Positions 13,015 through 25,664 of a stretch of DNA of 64,000 nucleotides are shown here, piece by piece. The translations under genes were made by a program, and so were the position numbers. Numbering within the stretch: the stretch's first letter is position 1; every line of letters starts with the position of its first letter. Under the pieces are notes generated by a model that made no database searches, was not told the origin of the DNA, and saw nothing but the letters and a program-made list of their open reading frames with translations. The stretch covers positions 36,911,000 through 36,974,999 of the forward strand of contig OY747710.1 in the NCBI GenBank assembly GCA_963556495.2. The letters run 5' to 3'. The DNA comes from Valencia hispanica (lineage: Eukaryota; Chordata; Actinopteri; Cyprinodontiformes; Valenciidae).

Positions 13015-13830
13015 ACTGGAACAAAAGTGCCATCCAAAAATATTGAAACCCCTTTTTTCACATTTTGTGATGCTACAGCTACAAATGTACAACTATTTTA
13101 TTGGGCTATTATGTCCTAGATGTGATACTGGATTGTGAAGTGGAAGGAAAATGATACATAGTTTTCCATGTTTGTTTTTACAAAAGTAAATCTAGAGAGA
13201 ATGCTATGCATTTACAATCAATCCACTTTTCCCTTTTACCCCGAAATAAAATCCTGCACAACCAATTCACAGCTGTTGTGTGGGGGTTGCTTTACTGAGT
13301 TGCTACAGGAGCGTGGTGATTAAATGGCATCAGGAATACCAAGGGACACACCAGACTAATCTGACAGACTGGAAAAGGAGAGCATTAACCAGAGAAGCAG
13401 ACCAGAAATGGCCCATGGTAACTTTGGAGGAGCATCGAATAGCCACAGCTCAGGTGGGAGAATCTGTCTGCAGGTCTTCTATAAGTCGTGTAAGACTTAA
13501 AAATGATGTTTACAGATGCTCTCCTTCTAATCCGACAGCTCTTAGGCTGTTTATGCAGAAACAAATAGCAATAAAATCTCTCCAGATGTAGAGAGCTGAC
13601 ATCCCCCAAAACACTTCCAGCTGTAAAGGTGATTCTCCAAAGTATTATTGTATAGGTTTGAATACCACTGCATGTCACATTTTCAGTTTTATTTGTAAAA
13701 ATGTTAAACAAACGAGGAAACATTGCCCTTTCTTTAACCCCAAATGCCCCCTAATTACTCAAAAGTTGTGGTTGAAATGTGACAAATGGAAAACCTTTAG
13801 GGGTATGGGTACTTTTGCAAAGCACTGAAA
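13015..13830 (+). mobile_element. Tc1-type relic with both ends recognisable
   Basis: The left end (13025-13060, GTGCCATCCAAAAATATTGA) and right end (13796-13828, GGGTATGGGTACTTTTGCAA then AGCACTGA) are decayed inverted copies of the same terminus. Between them, phrases around 13310-13470 encode transposase N-terminal residues (LTDWKRRALTREADQK, VTLEEH). The catalytic domain is missing, so it is an internal-deletion copy. Confidence 0.7.
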
Positions 13831-14950
13831 ATGAAGATATCAATCAGGAAGCACCCAAGAAACACTTTGCAGCGTTTTCCAGAAGAGAAAAACCCCCAAC
13901 AAAATGAAAACCTGTTGTGAGTTGTGAGTTTTTAGCCGCTCCTGTGCTTCAGAGGAACCTGATGATCACAGCTTTCACAGGCAGTCAGTAACTCATGTCT
14001 GTGTGCGTTCCTCAGGTAATATATGGAAATAATGCTGCAGTCATTTTGTGGCAGGTAAGGTCCCACTGGACTGAGAACAGGAATATAATCAACACCGCTT
14101 CCAAACAGGAACGCTGCTGGACACATTAGCATCTCCTCAAATCTCTGTGGTCTGCTGCGCTGATGAAACGTGAATTGTGTGTGATGCATATTTATGATAA
14201 CCAGGCACGTTTTTTTTCCCTCCCTCATAGCACCAACCAGGATTGGAGCGACACTGGGTGAAGCACAGTATTAAGCAGCTTCCAGTGTAGTTGTGTAACC
14301 GTGAATATTAACTCTTGTTTTTAATTTTTTTTTTATCATGTGTCAGAAACAGAAATGGGTTTACACATACATTAATTAGATTTACTCTGCATAAATTAGT
14401 ACCTTTTTAGCGCGGTCTGTGTACTGAACATACAGTGTGCGACAAACTGTTAAATCCCTGTTATGTTCTGAAAAATAGCCAGACGTGAGCAGCTTTTGCA
14501 TACATTTTTTTGTGTTTTTCTCGTGCCATTTCTATGTTGGAGAAACGTTGAAGCGCATATATGAGGTTCCATGCTTTGGTGTCTCCTCCTAAAGAAAAAA
14601 ACAGCATTCACCCCTTTGGCTTATCAGTTTTTAAATAACTGATTGCTATCTTGCAATCTTCGTCACCTCTGTTAATAAGATTCCTTGACAAATTGGATAT
14701 TGCCAAAAAAAAAAAAAAAAAAAGCGTTAAAAAGTCATGTGAAACCGGCCACACATGATGCAGAGCAAGCAGGGAGTCGGTTGCCTCGTGGCATTTCTAA
14801 TGATTTAAAACTCCACAGGAGACATGCAATTATACTAGTCCCCATAATCATTAAAGCAGTCCCACTTTTTTTTTAAAGAGATCATGTTGTGCTCATTTGC
14901 AAATTCATCATTTTATTTTGTTGGATTTTTAAGTCTTAAAGTTGACCAAA
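13831..14950. other. Unannotated single-copy-looking sequence
   Basis: No gene, no recognised repeat. It includes an A run at 14705-14722. Short reading frames have no family features. Confidence 0.5.
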
Positions 14951-16500
14951 ATTCAATTCAGTTTCAATTCAGTTTATTTATATAGCGCCAGTTCACAACA
15001 GATGTCGTCTCAAGGCACTTAACAAGAAGTCATTTCAATACATTTATACAAACATTCCAATCGGTTAAAAAGTTTCCTATTTAAGGAATCCCAGCAGATT
15101 GCGTCAGTCATTGGCGTGAGGTTGGGCCCCGTTGATGCAGACTTTCCAACCACAGCAATCCTTCAGCAATCCCTCATACTGAGCAAGCATGTAGCGACAG
15201 TGGAGAGGAAAAACTTCCCTTTAAACAGGGAGAAACCTCCAACAGAACCAGGCTCAGTAGGAGCGGCCATCTGCCACGACCGTCTGGGGGTTTGAGAAGA
15301 CAGAGCAGAAACACAGAAGGAACAGAAGATCTGGTATAAGAGTACTCTCTATGTTACAGAAAGTAAAAAGTTGATAACAGGACACAGTGGATGTTCAGTT
15401 ACTGGGAGGATCATCCCAGTCGATGCCCCCCGTCCAACAGGGCATTGCAGCCAAGCAGGATACCAGACCAGGTGTATCTTCTATGGGGAGAAAAACACTG
15501 AGAGAAAACAAAGTTAACAGTCGAAGTAACAGAATGTACCGTAATACAACTGGAGAGTCGTAGGAGAAACGGAAGTAGCAGAGTGAAGAAAATTGGTAAG
15601 TCTGTCCTCCAGCAGTCTAAGCCTATAGCAGCATAACTACAGAGCTAGCTCAGGATGACCTAAGCCACTCTAACTATAAGCTTTATCAAAAAGGAAAGTT
15701 TTAAGCCTGGCCTTAAAAGTAAACAGAGTGTCTGCCTCACGGACTAAAGCTGGGAGCTGGTTCCACAGGAGAGGAGCCTGATAACTAAAAGATTCACCTC
15801 CCATTCTACTTTTAGAAATCCTAGGAACTACAAGTAAACCTGCAGTCTGAGAGCGAAGTGCTCTGTTAGGAACATATGGAACAATTAGATCTCTGATGTA
15901 TGATGGAGCTTGATTATTAAGGGCTTTATATGTAAGAAGAAGGATCTTAAATTATTTTCTGGATTAAACAGGGAGCCAATGAAGGGAAGCTAAAACAGGA
16001 GAAATGTGATCTCTCTTTTTAATATTCATCAGAACTCTTGCTGCCGCATTTTGGATCAACTGAAGGCTTTTAATGGCATTTTGTTGACTTCCTGATAGTA
16101 AAGAATTACAGTAGACCAGCGTTGAGGTAACAAATGCATGGACTAGTTTCTCAGCATCACTCCTGGACAGGATGTTTCTAATTTTAGCAATATTCATGAG
16201 GCGAAAGAAGGAAATCCTAGAAACCTGTTTAATATGGGATTTAAATGTCAAGTCTCGGTCAAAAATAGCGCAGAGGTTCTTTACGTTATTACTGGTGGCC
16301 AATTTAATGCCATCCAGATGAAGTGATTGACTAATTAGTTTCTTTTTTAGAACTTCTGGTCCAAAGACAGCAACTTCTGTCTGGTCAGAATTTAAAAGCA
16401 AAAAGTTTAGAGTCATCCATGTTTTTATGTCTTCCAGACATGCCTGTAATCTACCTAACTGACTGGGTTCATCAGGATTTATGGATAAATATAGTTGTGT
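14951..16500 (-). mobile_element. L2-type LINE, 3' 1.55 kb, 5'-truncated (copy 1)
   Basis: In minus orientation it encodes the reverse-transcriptase C-terminal part (MTLNFLLLNSDQTEVAVFGP, 16416 downward) and the 3' UTR, ending in the L2-style tail GCGCTATATAAATAAACTGA at 14951-14990. It is almost base-for-base the same as 28741-30275, so both derive from a recent family. Several lesions break the frame below about 15960. Truncated 5' at about 16500, shortly before a hAT. Confidence 0.88.
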
Positions 16501-16525
16501 TTTTTTATATACTACATGTTGATCC

Positions 16526-17371
16526 CAGTGGCGGCTGGTGAAAAATGTTCTTGGTGGGGCTGTGCTTTTTTTTAAATTTTTTTTTTTAAATCAAACGTGC
16601 TTTCTGAGCTTTGTGCACAACTCCACTATTTCCTGAACTAAGTACAGCTCTTTTATTTCCTGTCAGTTTGTCCAATACAGACAGGAAATAAAAGGGCTGT
16701 ACTTAGTTCAGGAAGTAGTGGAGCTGTGCACATAGCTTATCAAGTCATTTTCAATAATCATCCCAAAACAATTGAACATAAACGACTGGATACCAGAACT
16801 ATGTGAAATACTGATTATTTTAATGGCAATATTAACAACTTGAGGCATTCTTATACTAAACATAAATACAATATTGCACAAACAAGTTTAGAACCAAACT
16901 GGAAACAAATAACTTATTAGGTTTACACATATAATTTACACACAAAGCTGTTAACTCTTACAGCAGCGCCCCCTTGTGGCAGAGAAATCACACTGCCAAT
17001 GTCACCACTAGGTGTCTTGCCCGTCCTCACACCACCCTTGGGGCGATTTCTTTATCGCCCTTCAAGCGTCCGGATCAACGACGCTGATTGGATAAATTCC
17101 TGTTGCCATGTGCGAATTTCTTGTCAGTGATTGGCTGGCTGCGGCACTGCTTGGGGCGATCTTTCTGTCGCCCCAAGCAGTGTAGCAGCGGGAGCTTTTT
17201 CTCTAAAAATTATATATATTTGTATATATGATACTTTGTTACGAATTTAAACACACAACTAACTTAGAATATGTGATTATTGTAAAAAATAAAATAAAAA
17301 TAAAAAAACACTTGGGGAAAACACTGGGGGGGGGCGGCGCCCTATCGCCCTCTATTGGCCAGCCGCCACTG
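16526..17371. mobile_element. Complete non-autonomous hAT element, 846 bp
   Basis: Terminal inverted repeats CAGTGGCGGCTGG (16526-16538) and CCAGCCGCCACTG (17359-17371) are flanked by the exact 8-bp duplication GTTGATCC at 16518-16525 and 17372-17379, the hallmark of hAT insertion. No transposase is encoded. The interior holds a long hairpin (16612-16732), a second hairpin GGCGATCTTTCTGTCGCC inside 17142-17180, and a CTCF-like motif at 16965-16979. Confidence 0.92.
16612..16732. repeat. 53-bp inverted repeat with 15-base loop
   Basis: Arms at 16612-16664 and 16680-16732 are complementary almost throughout (TGTGCACAACTCCACTATTT pairs with the end of the right arm). It lies inside the hAT element, so it moved with it. 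It could extrude a cruciform or make a long RNA hairpin. Confidence 0.9.
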
Positions 17372-17379
17372 GTTGATCC

Positions 17380-17864
17380 AAGGCTCTGTCTCATCCTGGA
17401 ATTTAAATTTCTACTTTACATTTCACAAAATTATAAAATATTAGAATCTTTTCCTCACTGAAGAATCTGTTTTTTTTTCTGTAGATGTGCATGTGCACAA
17501 TTAAGCTATTTCATGTTTTTCCTTTTATTTTTGGAATACCGGTACATGCACAAAACTCAGCATTGTCCCTTTCCTTTACCTTTAGTATCATTATTTACAC
17601 AAATGAAAATAACTTTACCAATAATTATTGTACACAAACCTATAAAAATACACATCGGTTGGTAGACCTTTTTGTTCCTGGTTTCTAAAAACATAGAAAG
17701 TTGACATACTACAGTGCTGGCTGCATTTATCAGTGCGGATGGCAAAAGCCTTAAAATAAATCTTTGAAGTCCCCAGGCTGACCTTTTTGCTGCAATGCAA
17801 CAGGGCTACCACTGTGTTGAAGAATTTGTTTATTTTTACTTTTTCTAATAACTCCTTGTGGTTA
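17380..17864. other. AT-rich sequence, possible DNA-transposon debris
   Basis: The stretch 17735-17825 (GGCAAAAGCCTTAAAATAAA and CAGGGCTACCACTGTG) resembles the dispersed repeat at 6015-6095. Nothing else is recognisable. Confidence 0.35.
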
Positions 17865-18290
17865 AAGAGAATGTCACACTATTAGGTATGGTGAAGGATC
17901 TGGGATGCTGTGGGCCTCCTTCTCGTCCATATGGAACCTTGTTAAGGTTGCATGGCATCATGAGCTATTTAAAGTACCGAGAGATTGTGAAGGAAAATCT
18001 GCTGGACGCCACCATCAAACAAAAAATTGGTTGTCATTGGTTATTTCCAATTCAAATCCAAAATCATAGGGCCTAATCAATACAGAAGTTGTTCACCAGA
18101 CACCAAATCAGCCTTTTTCATGGCTCTCTCAGTCACCACACCCAAATACCGTAGAACATCTGTGGGGTGGGCTGATGAGAAGAGAGATAAGAGATAATCC
18201 AGGCTATGTGTGATGAGGACAGCATCAATCTACTTAAAGTTTGGATTTTTCAAAAATTCTCACTGTAGCATTATTAAAAATCAATATATT
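17865..18290 (+). mobile_element. Tc1-type transposase relic
   Basis: Reads like the catalytic half of a Tc1 transposase: GGATCTGGGATGCTGTGGGC (glycine/Trp region), TTGTGAAGGAAAATCTGCTG and, near 18160, sequence like the ENLWG motif (GAACATCTGTGGGGTGGGCT). Frame lost; ends not recognisable. Confidence 0.6.
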
Positions 18291-19005
18291 TTAAGTTTTT
18301 TTTTACAGATCTTTACGAGGGGTTCTTCTATATAAACTCAGAACTTCACAGCACTGCCAAACGTTTACAGACACACTCTATGACTCGATGAAAAATAACA
18401 GAGTAAGGGATTTCGAGAGAGCTAGTCTGAAACAAGAGCTGAGGTTGCTACAGTGAATGGCCACCTGCTCTGCGTGTAAAGTTGAACCGTAATCTATTTC
18501 AAAAGCTTCCCCCATTGTGATCTAATACGTGTAAAACCTTGGGAAGCATTTAGTTTGAGGCTCTTGGCTCAGTCGTGCCAGTCTTTTGGCCAGTGAGGCT
18601 CTCTTGTTTCCTTTGGAGTGCTGGAGGAAAGCCCACACCCTTCAAGTGAGACTGGCGACGTTTCAGGAGCTGGGGACAAGCCAGGGCTCAAATCAAGCCC
18701 ACACAGTGTTTACAAAAAGCTGTCATCAGAACAGACTTCCTGCACGCAAGCAAAGTTCATCTCAGCTTTAGAAATGCCAGACCAAGAGGAAGTGGATGGG
18801 AACCTAGAAAGTCTGCTATGTTGTTTTTTTGGCCAATGACGGTATAAACAGTTTTTTTGTAAGATTATGATCTTAAAACTGTCATAACTCTGGAATCTTT
18901 TCAGCATTTCTAATTCCAAAAAAATCTATCAGTTTATGAAAGCTTTTTGAGCTTCTTTGTGAAAATATTCAAACCCATCATTAACTTTAGACTTCAATCT
19001 AGACC
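18291..19005. other. Unannotated sequence between transposon relics
   Basis: No recognisable gene. Two overlapping short frames near 18586-18839 lack features of any family. Confidence 0.45.
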
Positions 19006-19206
19006 AGGGGTCTCCAACTGCGGTCTTCGAGAGCTACTCCAATCCCTGCTCCAACACAGCTGAGTAAAATGACTGAATCACCTCTTCAGTAAGCCATCAA
19101 GTTTGGCAAAGGCCTGGTAGTGAGTCATTGATTTGATCCAGCTGTGATGGAGCAGCTAAAAGTTGCAGAGCAGTAGCTCTCGGGGACTGGAGCTGTAGAC
19201 CCCGGA
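19006..19206. mobile_element. Short hAT-type MITE, 201 bp
   Basis: Imperfect terminal repeats AGGGGTCTCCAACTGCGGTC and the complement of GACTGGAGCTGTAGACCCC. The flanks TCTAGACC (18998-19005) and TCCAGACC (19207-19214) look like an 8-bp duplication with one change. Interior matches a common fish MITE (TTGATTTGATCCAGCTGTG). Confidence 0.7.
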
Positions 19207-19229
19207 TCCAGACCAACACAAAATAGTAA

Positions 19230-20110
19230 ATCATTTTGAAGTTTGAATTGGTTTGAAACCATTTTTTTTTTCACAAATAAAAATCCCGATAGTATGGTCT
19301 ACATTTGTATTCAGCCCCCTCTGTCAAAACTTTGTAGAATCTCCCTTCATTCTGGCACAGCGTCGTGTCTTTTGATTTCAGTCAGCATCTAGAGACTTAC
19401 ATTTTTCCCAAATTCATCAAAATAATTTTGAGCTCCGTTGGATTGGACGGAGATGTCCATCTGCATCCTTTTTGTCACCTCTCCTTATTTAGACTTAGGT
19501 CTTTACTTTGACTGGACCATTCTGAACTTTCGTTGAAGCTGGCACGGGGACCTCCATCCCAGTATTAAGTCTTTTGCAGCCTGCAACAAGCTCTCTTTCA
19601 GGATTGCCCTGTATTTATCTTCACCTCCCACCTCCCTCATCTCAAACTCTGGCCAGCTTCTCTGTCTGTGGTGAATAAAAGAGCTTCCACAGCATGCCGT
19701 CCTTACAGTTGTAGTTTTTGGTATCTTTTCCCACCTGTTTGCTGTGTCCCCTACATAACTCGCAATAAACTGCAAACAGTACTTCTTATGGCTTTCTCCT
19801 TGCATGGCTGCGGATTTCTGGAGCTCCTCCAGGTTTCCCCATGATCTATATTCTACTTCTCTGAATAATGCCCCCCTCACTTTAGATAGACGGACATGTT
19901 TTCATATGCTTGCAGCTGTGCCATACTTTTTTTCCATTTTCAGATGGTGAATTTAACAGTTCTCTCCGAGATGAGAAAAGCTTGTGAAATTGTCTCTCTG
20001 CTGTGTTCCTTGATTTTCATGAGGCTGTTTGTTCTTTAATGTTCTCTAGCATACCTCTGAGACCTTCAGAGAATAGCTGAAAACAAATACTTTGGGCAAG
20101 GCATTCTGTC
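19230..20110 (-). mobile_element. Tc1-type relic
   Basis: The right end AAATACTTTGGGCAAGGCAT (20083-20102) resembles the standard Tc1 terminus. Minus-strand sequence includes decayed transposase, for example the complement of TCCAGGTTTCCCCATGATC and the helix region near 19800. The left terminus is not visible. Confidence 0.55.
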
Positions 20111-21532
20111 TCATCGTTTCTTTAACATTTTGCCGTTTAAAGGGGGGCAGAGTGAAGTGTTTTTCATGGCTTTGCCACAGCCCACTCACCTGAATCATTT
20201 TTATATGTGACATTTCCATTTCCTGTCAATGGAGAATGACAGAAATCCACATCTGCACCACATTAAGATCTAGTTTCCACTCCCAGTGCTGCAACCTCAG
20301 CTGAAAGTTCTTTAACTTTACTATTTTCTCTGTGTTCTCTGCCTCAGATCCTCCCGGCACAAACTCCTTCGCACTGAGTTAATAATTTATGTCGGGTTCC
20401 CACCAGTGTGACATTCTCTGGGTTGTGTTTAGTCTCAGTCTGGCGCTGTGCTTGCCCGGATGTTGGATAATCATTTGTTTTATCGGCCCCACAATGGCTA
20501 AGTCCAGCCCCTCCCAGTTTTCCAAAAGAAGCCCGTCTTCATGAAAGCACCATTCCTACAGTTGACTTTTAAACAGTCGTTTTTTTTCAGCTTTGCCTGT
20601 TCCACAACAATAAAACGTAGTGCAGATGCTAAAACCTGCTCTGACACCTGTGATTTCCTTCTCTTTCTCTAACAAAAACAGTAGCGTATGTAAGGGAAGT
20701 GGCTAGTAAATACTAAAGGGAGGGGGAGGGGGGGTAACTGCCGATCATTTCCAAGAAATCTTGGCGGTTCGAAGGAAGGAAAAGCCACAATGTAACCAAT
20801 CGGGCTGGCTAATGGGTGCATGAGAAACTATTAACAATGAGTCTCATATGATTGAGTAAATTCTTGAACCAAATGAGGTGACAAGTTGCTCCTCATAACG
20901 GAACCAGGTCTCTTTCTAGCTTGAGCTTTCAGATCAGGTCTGCTGAGGATGTCTGATTTACATAAACACGACCAGACAACAGGACAGACCCAGAGGGGAC
21001 AGCAAAACTTATCAGGATGGATGAATAAATGAATAAAATTGCAGAAGAGAAAGAAAGTGCGAGTTATGACCTATTGGGGGAACAACAGTGGCTTATAAAG
21101 ACTCACAGTTGAACAGAGATGTGACTGAGAATTGTTGCCTTCAGGCTTTCTGACCTGTTTGTCTCTTCAATTATTCACAGCAGCCTGATTCAGCGATCAG
21201 CGTTAATCTTATTCTGAGTCATCACAGGATTTCCTGCTTTTCATCTCTAACTGTTGGAGACTTTACACTGTGTGAGAGACGACACTCAGAGCAATACGAT
21301 TTCAATTTAGTAGCAAGTCGAATTCGGCTAATTATACAGTTGTAGGTCCTTTCATATGGGTGATGTTACATAAGTGGAGAAATTGCTTATTTCTCTTTCT
21401 ACTCTCTCATTGATGTTTAAATTTTTTCTTTCAATAGCGCCTCCTAGAACTGGATTTTTTTTTACAGAGAGGTTTTTTGTTATTGGCTGAAGCCAAGTCT
21501 TGTATTGCCTCACTAATACTGTGTTTTTATAT
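20111..21532. other. Non-coding sequence without recognised repeats
   Basis: No reading frame with family features and no terminal repeats. GC varies locally; a G-rich run lies at 20720-20735. It could hold regulatory sequence, but nothing specific can be claimed. Confidence 0.45.
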
Positions 21533-22560
21533 ACAATGCCTTACAAAAGAAAGCGTACTGCACAAGCTTTTCACATGCTGCCACCTTATGACCACAAACT
21601 TCAATGCATATTATAACAATTGTATGGGATAGACCAACAAAAATATATATATTTTTAATTTGAAGGAAAATGTTACATGGGTTTTAATATTTTTTTTTTT
21701 TTACAAATGAAAAGCCGAATAGAGTGACATGCGTCTGTGTTCAACCCCTCTGAGACGCTATTTTGTAAAACCACCTTTCACAGTTACAGCTTCAAGGCTT
21801 TAGGGGCATGTCTTTACCAGCTTTGCATGTATCAAGGGATTTTTTTATATTGTGTTCTTTGCTAAACAACAACAAAAAAACTACAAAAAGCTCAAGCTCA
21901 GTTAGTTTGGATGAAGAAGTTAATGAAGAGCAAAAATTCTAAGTCGGAGACTCATTCGTCCTATCCTCAAGTATTTTGCTCTGTCCATCTCCCAATCAAT
22001 GCAGGGGATCCTACCCCTCCTGAAGAAAAGCATTCCCGCAGCATAATACTGCCATCCCCATGTTTCCACAACATACGACATTCTGCAAACAGGTAACGAA
22101 GTTGGCCTATTTTTGGTCTCATCTGATCAGTGGCTTACACGGCTTGTGGCAAACTCCAAGCAGGACTCCTTATGCCTTTATTGTTAACGTTAATGGCCTA
22201 ATTTGGGCAACACCTCCATAAGGGCCTGATTTGTGGCGCACGCGGCCAACAGCTGTCCTGTCAACAGAATCTCCCACCTAAGCTGGGGATCTCTGCAGCT
22301 CCTCCAAAGTTACACCAGACGTCATGACTGCTTCCTCTGATTTATGCACTCATTGCCTGACCTTTCAGTGTAGGTGGGTGGGCATGCTTTAGTAAGTTTC
22401 CAGTTGTCCCCTACACTTCTCAGATGATGGGTCGAACTGATCTGAATGAGATAATAAAACTTGGTATACTGTTTTATTCCATAATCATGCTTATAATTTC
22501 TCCAAAAATTGCAACTCTCAACTAACTGCTGTGTTCACTGTTCTGGTTTCACTGAATTTT
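21533..22560 (-). mobile_element. Tc1-type relic
   Basis: Left end ACAATGCCTTACAAAAGAAA (21533-21552) is a decayed Tc1 terminus. On the minus strand the stretch near 22040-22060 is the complement of the Tc1 segment ATGCTGCGGGAATGC, and 22120-22330 keeps transposase-like sequence. No intact frame; right end unclear. Confidence 0.6.
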
Positions 22561-23295
22561 AAAGTGGTAGTAGAGTCGAAGGGCCTGAATATGCTTTGAG
22601 AAGCAAGTATCACATGTCAGCTTCTTTTTCTTCTAAAACTTTCTAAAACATCTATCCTTTTCTTTCCACTTCAAATTATTGCTCTATGTATTGGTCTATT
22701 TTCTAAAATCCTAATAAAATATTTTGAATTTTGTGTTCATAACACGGCAGGATGTGAAAAACATTTTGCAAGATGCTGCATATGGGCCATGAGGTGCCAA
22801 AACAGATAAGATTAGATCATAATAGAATACCTAAATGTGCAAATTCACTGTATTGAGCAAGCTTGCCTTGGCAAATGGGGGTATAATACCAAGAGAGACC
22901 TTTCTACCAGATCCCAGGAAATGTAATTTACACTTATCAACTTTCGGCTTTTCTGTAATTTTCATTTCATGTTCCTCGTGGGTCGGATCACTCTAATCTG
23001 GGCCAGAGCTTTGTTTTCTACCGCTGAAAAACAGGAAACCCATTTCTGTTCCTTCCGTGGTGCATATTCTTAACCTCCCCACATACTCCCACTTCTTGCC
23101 CTGCCGTTATTTTGAGAAGTTGCTTTTGAATATCATCTGTGACTCAGGTATTTCCACTTCTGTTCATCCAGCTCACTGTTGCCTTGTTTGTCACATTTGC
23201 CTGGTGTCAAAAGGACATTTCTTGGTTTTTGTGAGGACTTCTGCTGAAAACTATTTCTGGACCACAATATGATGACATGAATACCAAAGAGGCTT
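22561..23295. other. Unannotated AT-rich sequence
   Basis: No gene or element recognised. Confidence 0.4.
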
Positions 23296-23299
23296 GCAA

Positions 23300-23480
23300 A
23301 AGCAATGCTCAACATGGGGAAAGGAGGAGTAAAATAGCTGTTAAACTCTCAATAGGAAAAACAGCCCTAAGCACAATGCTTCCACCTCCGTGCTCCACTG
23401 TTGGAGTTCCTCGGGTGTACCTCGGCACGATGAGACAAGATCTAACCAGAGATCTAGATTATGAGAGAAGGATGGTTGTG
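23300..23480 (-). mobile_element. Small Tc1 transposase fragment
   Basis: CAGCCCTAAGCACAATGCTT followed by CCACCTCCGTGCTCCACTGT is the complement of the Tc1 region preceding the second catalytic Asp. Only about 180 bases are recognisable. Confidence 0.55.
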
Positions 23481-23591
23481 TCATATTTAGTATTTTAACA
23501 AACAACTGCCTTTAACAATTGTCACCTTCTCACCAGACCGCTTACCTCTTTTCATTGACATTCTTTTAGTGATTAGAGGAGGAGGAAGTCA

Positions 23592-24190
23592 GTGCGTTTA
23601 CATGCAGTAAGAGAAAATTATTTGCTTAGTCCGACTGAATTCGGACTTTTCAAATGCATGAAAATGTACCTTAGTCCGGCTGGAGTCGAACTGGACTGCA
23701 TTTCTCTTAATCGAGCTAACGCACAAAGATAATGCGGTTGAATTTCTCTACATGTTAACGGCAACACAGTTTAGTCGAGCTATTAGCAGCCTGGGCGCTC
23801 CCCCGTCGGGAAGTGACGAGGCCACGAGAGTAACAACACCAGTACGACAACAACGCAGCACCAACAACAACGAGTGTAACACAATCAGACAGTACAGTAC
23901 TTACGAAATGTACTCCATTTCTTCACTCATTGTGCATATCCTGCTTTTACTGTGTCCGCTTCACTGCTGTCAACATTTGTTTACTATCTGTGTGACACTA
24001 TAGGCCAACCGCAAGAATGCCAACATAAAAAAGCGAATGTCGCCACCTAGTGTCGCGGAGTCAAACGCACTTCATTCTATAATTAGATTTTCTGAGTGAC
24101 GTAAAGTGGGATAAAGGCTCCCTTTCTGGTTGAGCTATTAGCTCGATTTCTGCTAAAAGCTCAATTTAGATGTGCATATAAACATGACTG
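23592..24190. mobile_element. MITE with imperfect terminal inverted repeats
   Basis: The left end CAGTGCGTTTACATGCAGTA pairs with the right end, whose complement begins CAGTCATGTTTATATGCAC. Subterminal GTCCGACT/GTCGAGC motifs repeat. No transposase. A CTCF-like motif is near 24038-24053. Superfamily not assigned because the target duplication is unclear. Confidence 0.6.
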
Positions 24191-24253
24191 ATTCGTTAGA
24201 CACATACGTATTCAAGAAACGGAAGTATTATTGAAAGTAATGTATTCTTAAAG

Positions 24254-24620
24254 TAGGGCTATAAACGTTTTCTTTCGATTGTTATATCGAATGATCAAAT
24301 CTTTCTATTTATGACGCTCGAATTTTTAGAATATTGAGAATATAGAGAAAAAAAAGTCACCAATGCATCTCTTGGGTTTCCATAGTTTAAAGTGACGTCA
24401 GCCAACCGAAGGCTTTCCATGTTGTTTTACAGCATGTATCTGAGCTTTGAATTCAGGTGAATTTCAAGAAGGGATGATTAAAATAAAGGTAAGTTTAAAA
24501 AATATTTTCTGTCATTTGTAATTTCTTTTTAAGAATAGAAAGGGAGGAAAAGAAGATTCATATCAAAAATCGAATTTGGCAAGACTTTTTTATTTTTAAT
24601 CCGTATCACCCAGCCCTGAC
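24254..24620. mobile_element. AT-rich hAT-like MITE
   Basis: The left end TAGGGCTATAAACG faces a right end CACCCAGCCCTGA; the interior repeats ATCGAAT. It looks like the 'AGGGCTG' class of short hAT-like MITEs. No clear target duplication. Confidence 0.4.
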
Positions 24621-24944
24621 CTTCTTATTTTTTTCTGAAACAGTTGTTGTATAATGTCCAATGAAATAAATAAAATAAACGTTTGATATTTTCAAATAGG
24701 GAATTTTAAATATTGACAAAAATAATGATGTGTTTTATATCGTGATATATATTGATCTTGACTGATATCCTCAAAATTAACAACAAGAAATGCTTGACAT
24801 ATACCTCTCTACATGTAATGAAGCTTCATAACATATGAGCTTCACTTCTTGAATTAATCCAGCCAATCTGTTGTATATACTTACGTGTCTGTCAAGGCTC
24901 AGATTCAAACCCAGGACCTTTTTGCTGCAAGACAGCAGTGCTAC

Positions 24945-25600
24945 GACAGGCTGGTCTGCAGTACAGGGGCCCCACAGGGAACTGTGCTGGCACCGTTCCT
25001 CTTCACCCTCTACACTGCAGACTTCTCCATCAACACCCCACGTTGCCACCTTCAGAAGTTCTCTGATGACTCTGCCATAGTCGGCCTCATCACAGGTGAG
25101 GACGACTCAGAGTACAGATAGTGGACTCAGGAGTTTGTGGACTGGTGCCATAGAACCACCTGCTGATCATCGCGGGGGAAACCAAAGAGTGGGTGGTGGA
25201 CTTCCGCAGGCGCAGACCCACCACACTGACACCGATGAACATTCAGTAGGTAGATATTGAGATAGTGGACCACTCGATTATGATCTTTTAAAAATCACGT
25301 GATCGGATCGGGATATTCCTAATCCTAGGTGCATGAAGGAGAGTTTTCGCAGGTCCTTCCTCCCTGCAGCTGTTAGACTTTAGAACCAGAATTGCTCCCA
25401 ACATCCCAATAATGTTTACATCTTTGTTGTAATTTGCACCGTTTGACTCACTCACTTAACATTTCTGCTACTGTTATTTGCACATCTGTTTTTCACAGTT
25501 TATATTCTGTTAACTTCTTGTAAATGTTACGTTAACTTTTTAATGAACAATTAAACACGAACATTCTGTAAATATTTCCTGTTTTTAAATTATCCTACTC
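24945..25600 (+). mobile_element. Rex1-like LINE fragment, internally deleted
   Basis: Encodes the reverse-transcriptase stretch STGAPQGTVLAPFLFTLYTA followed by HLQKFSDDSAIVGLI, the site of the catalytic DD. It then jumps at about 25265-25330 to the family C-terminus and 3' region (FRRSFLPAAVRL). Stops interrupt it. Dead. Confidence 0.7.
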
Positions 25601-25664
25601 AGTTGCACATTCAAATCTGAGTGTGCCATTTTATTTTCAATAACTGCACAGTACTTTGGTTTTT

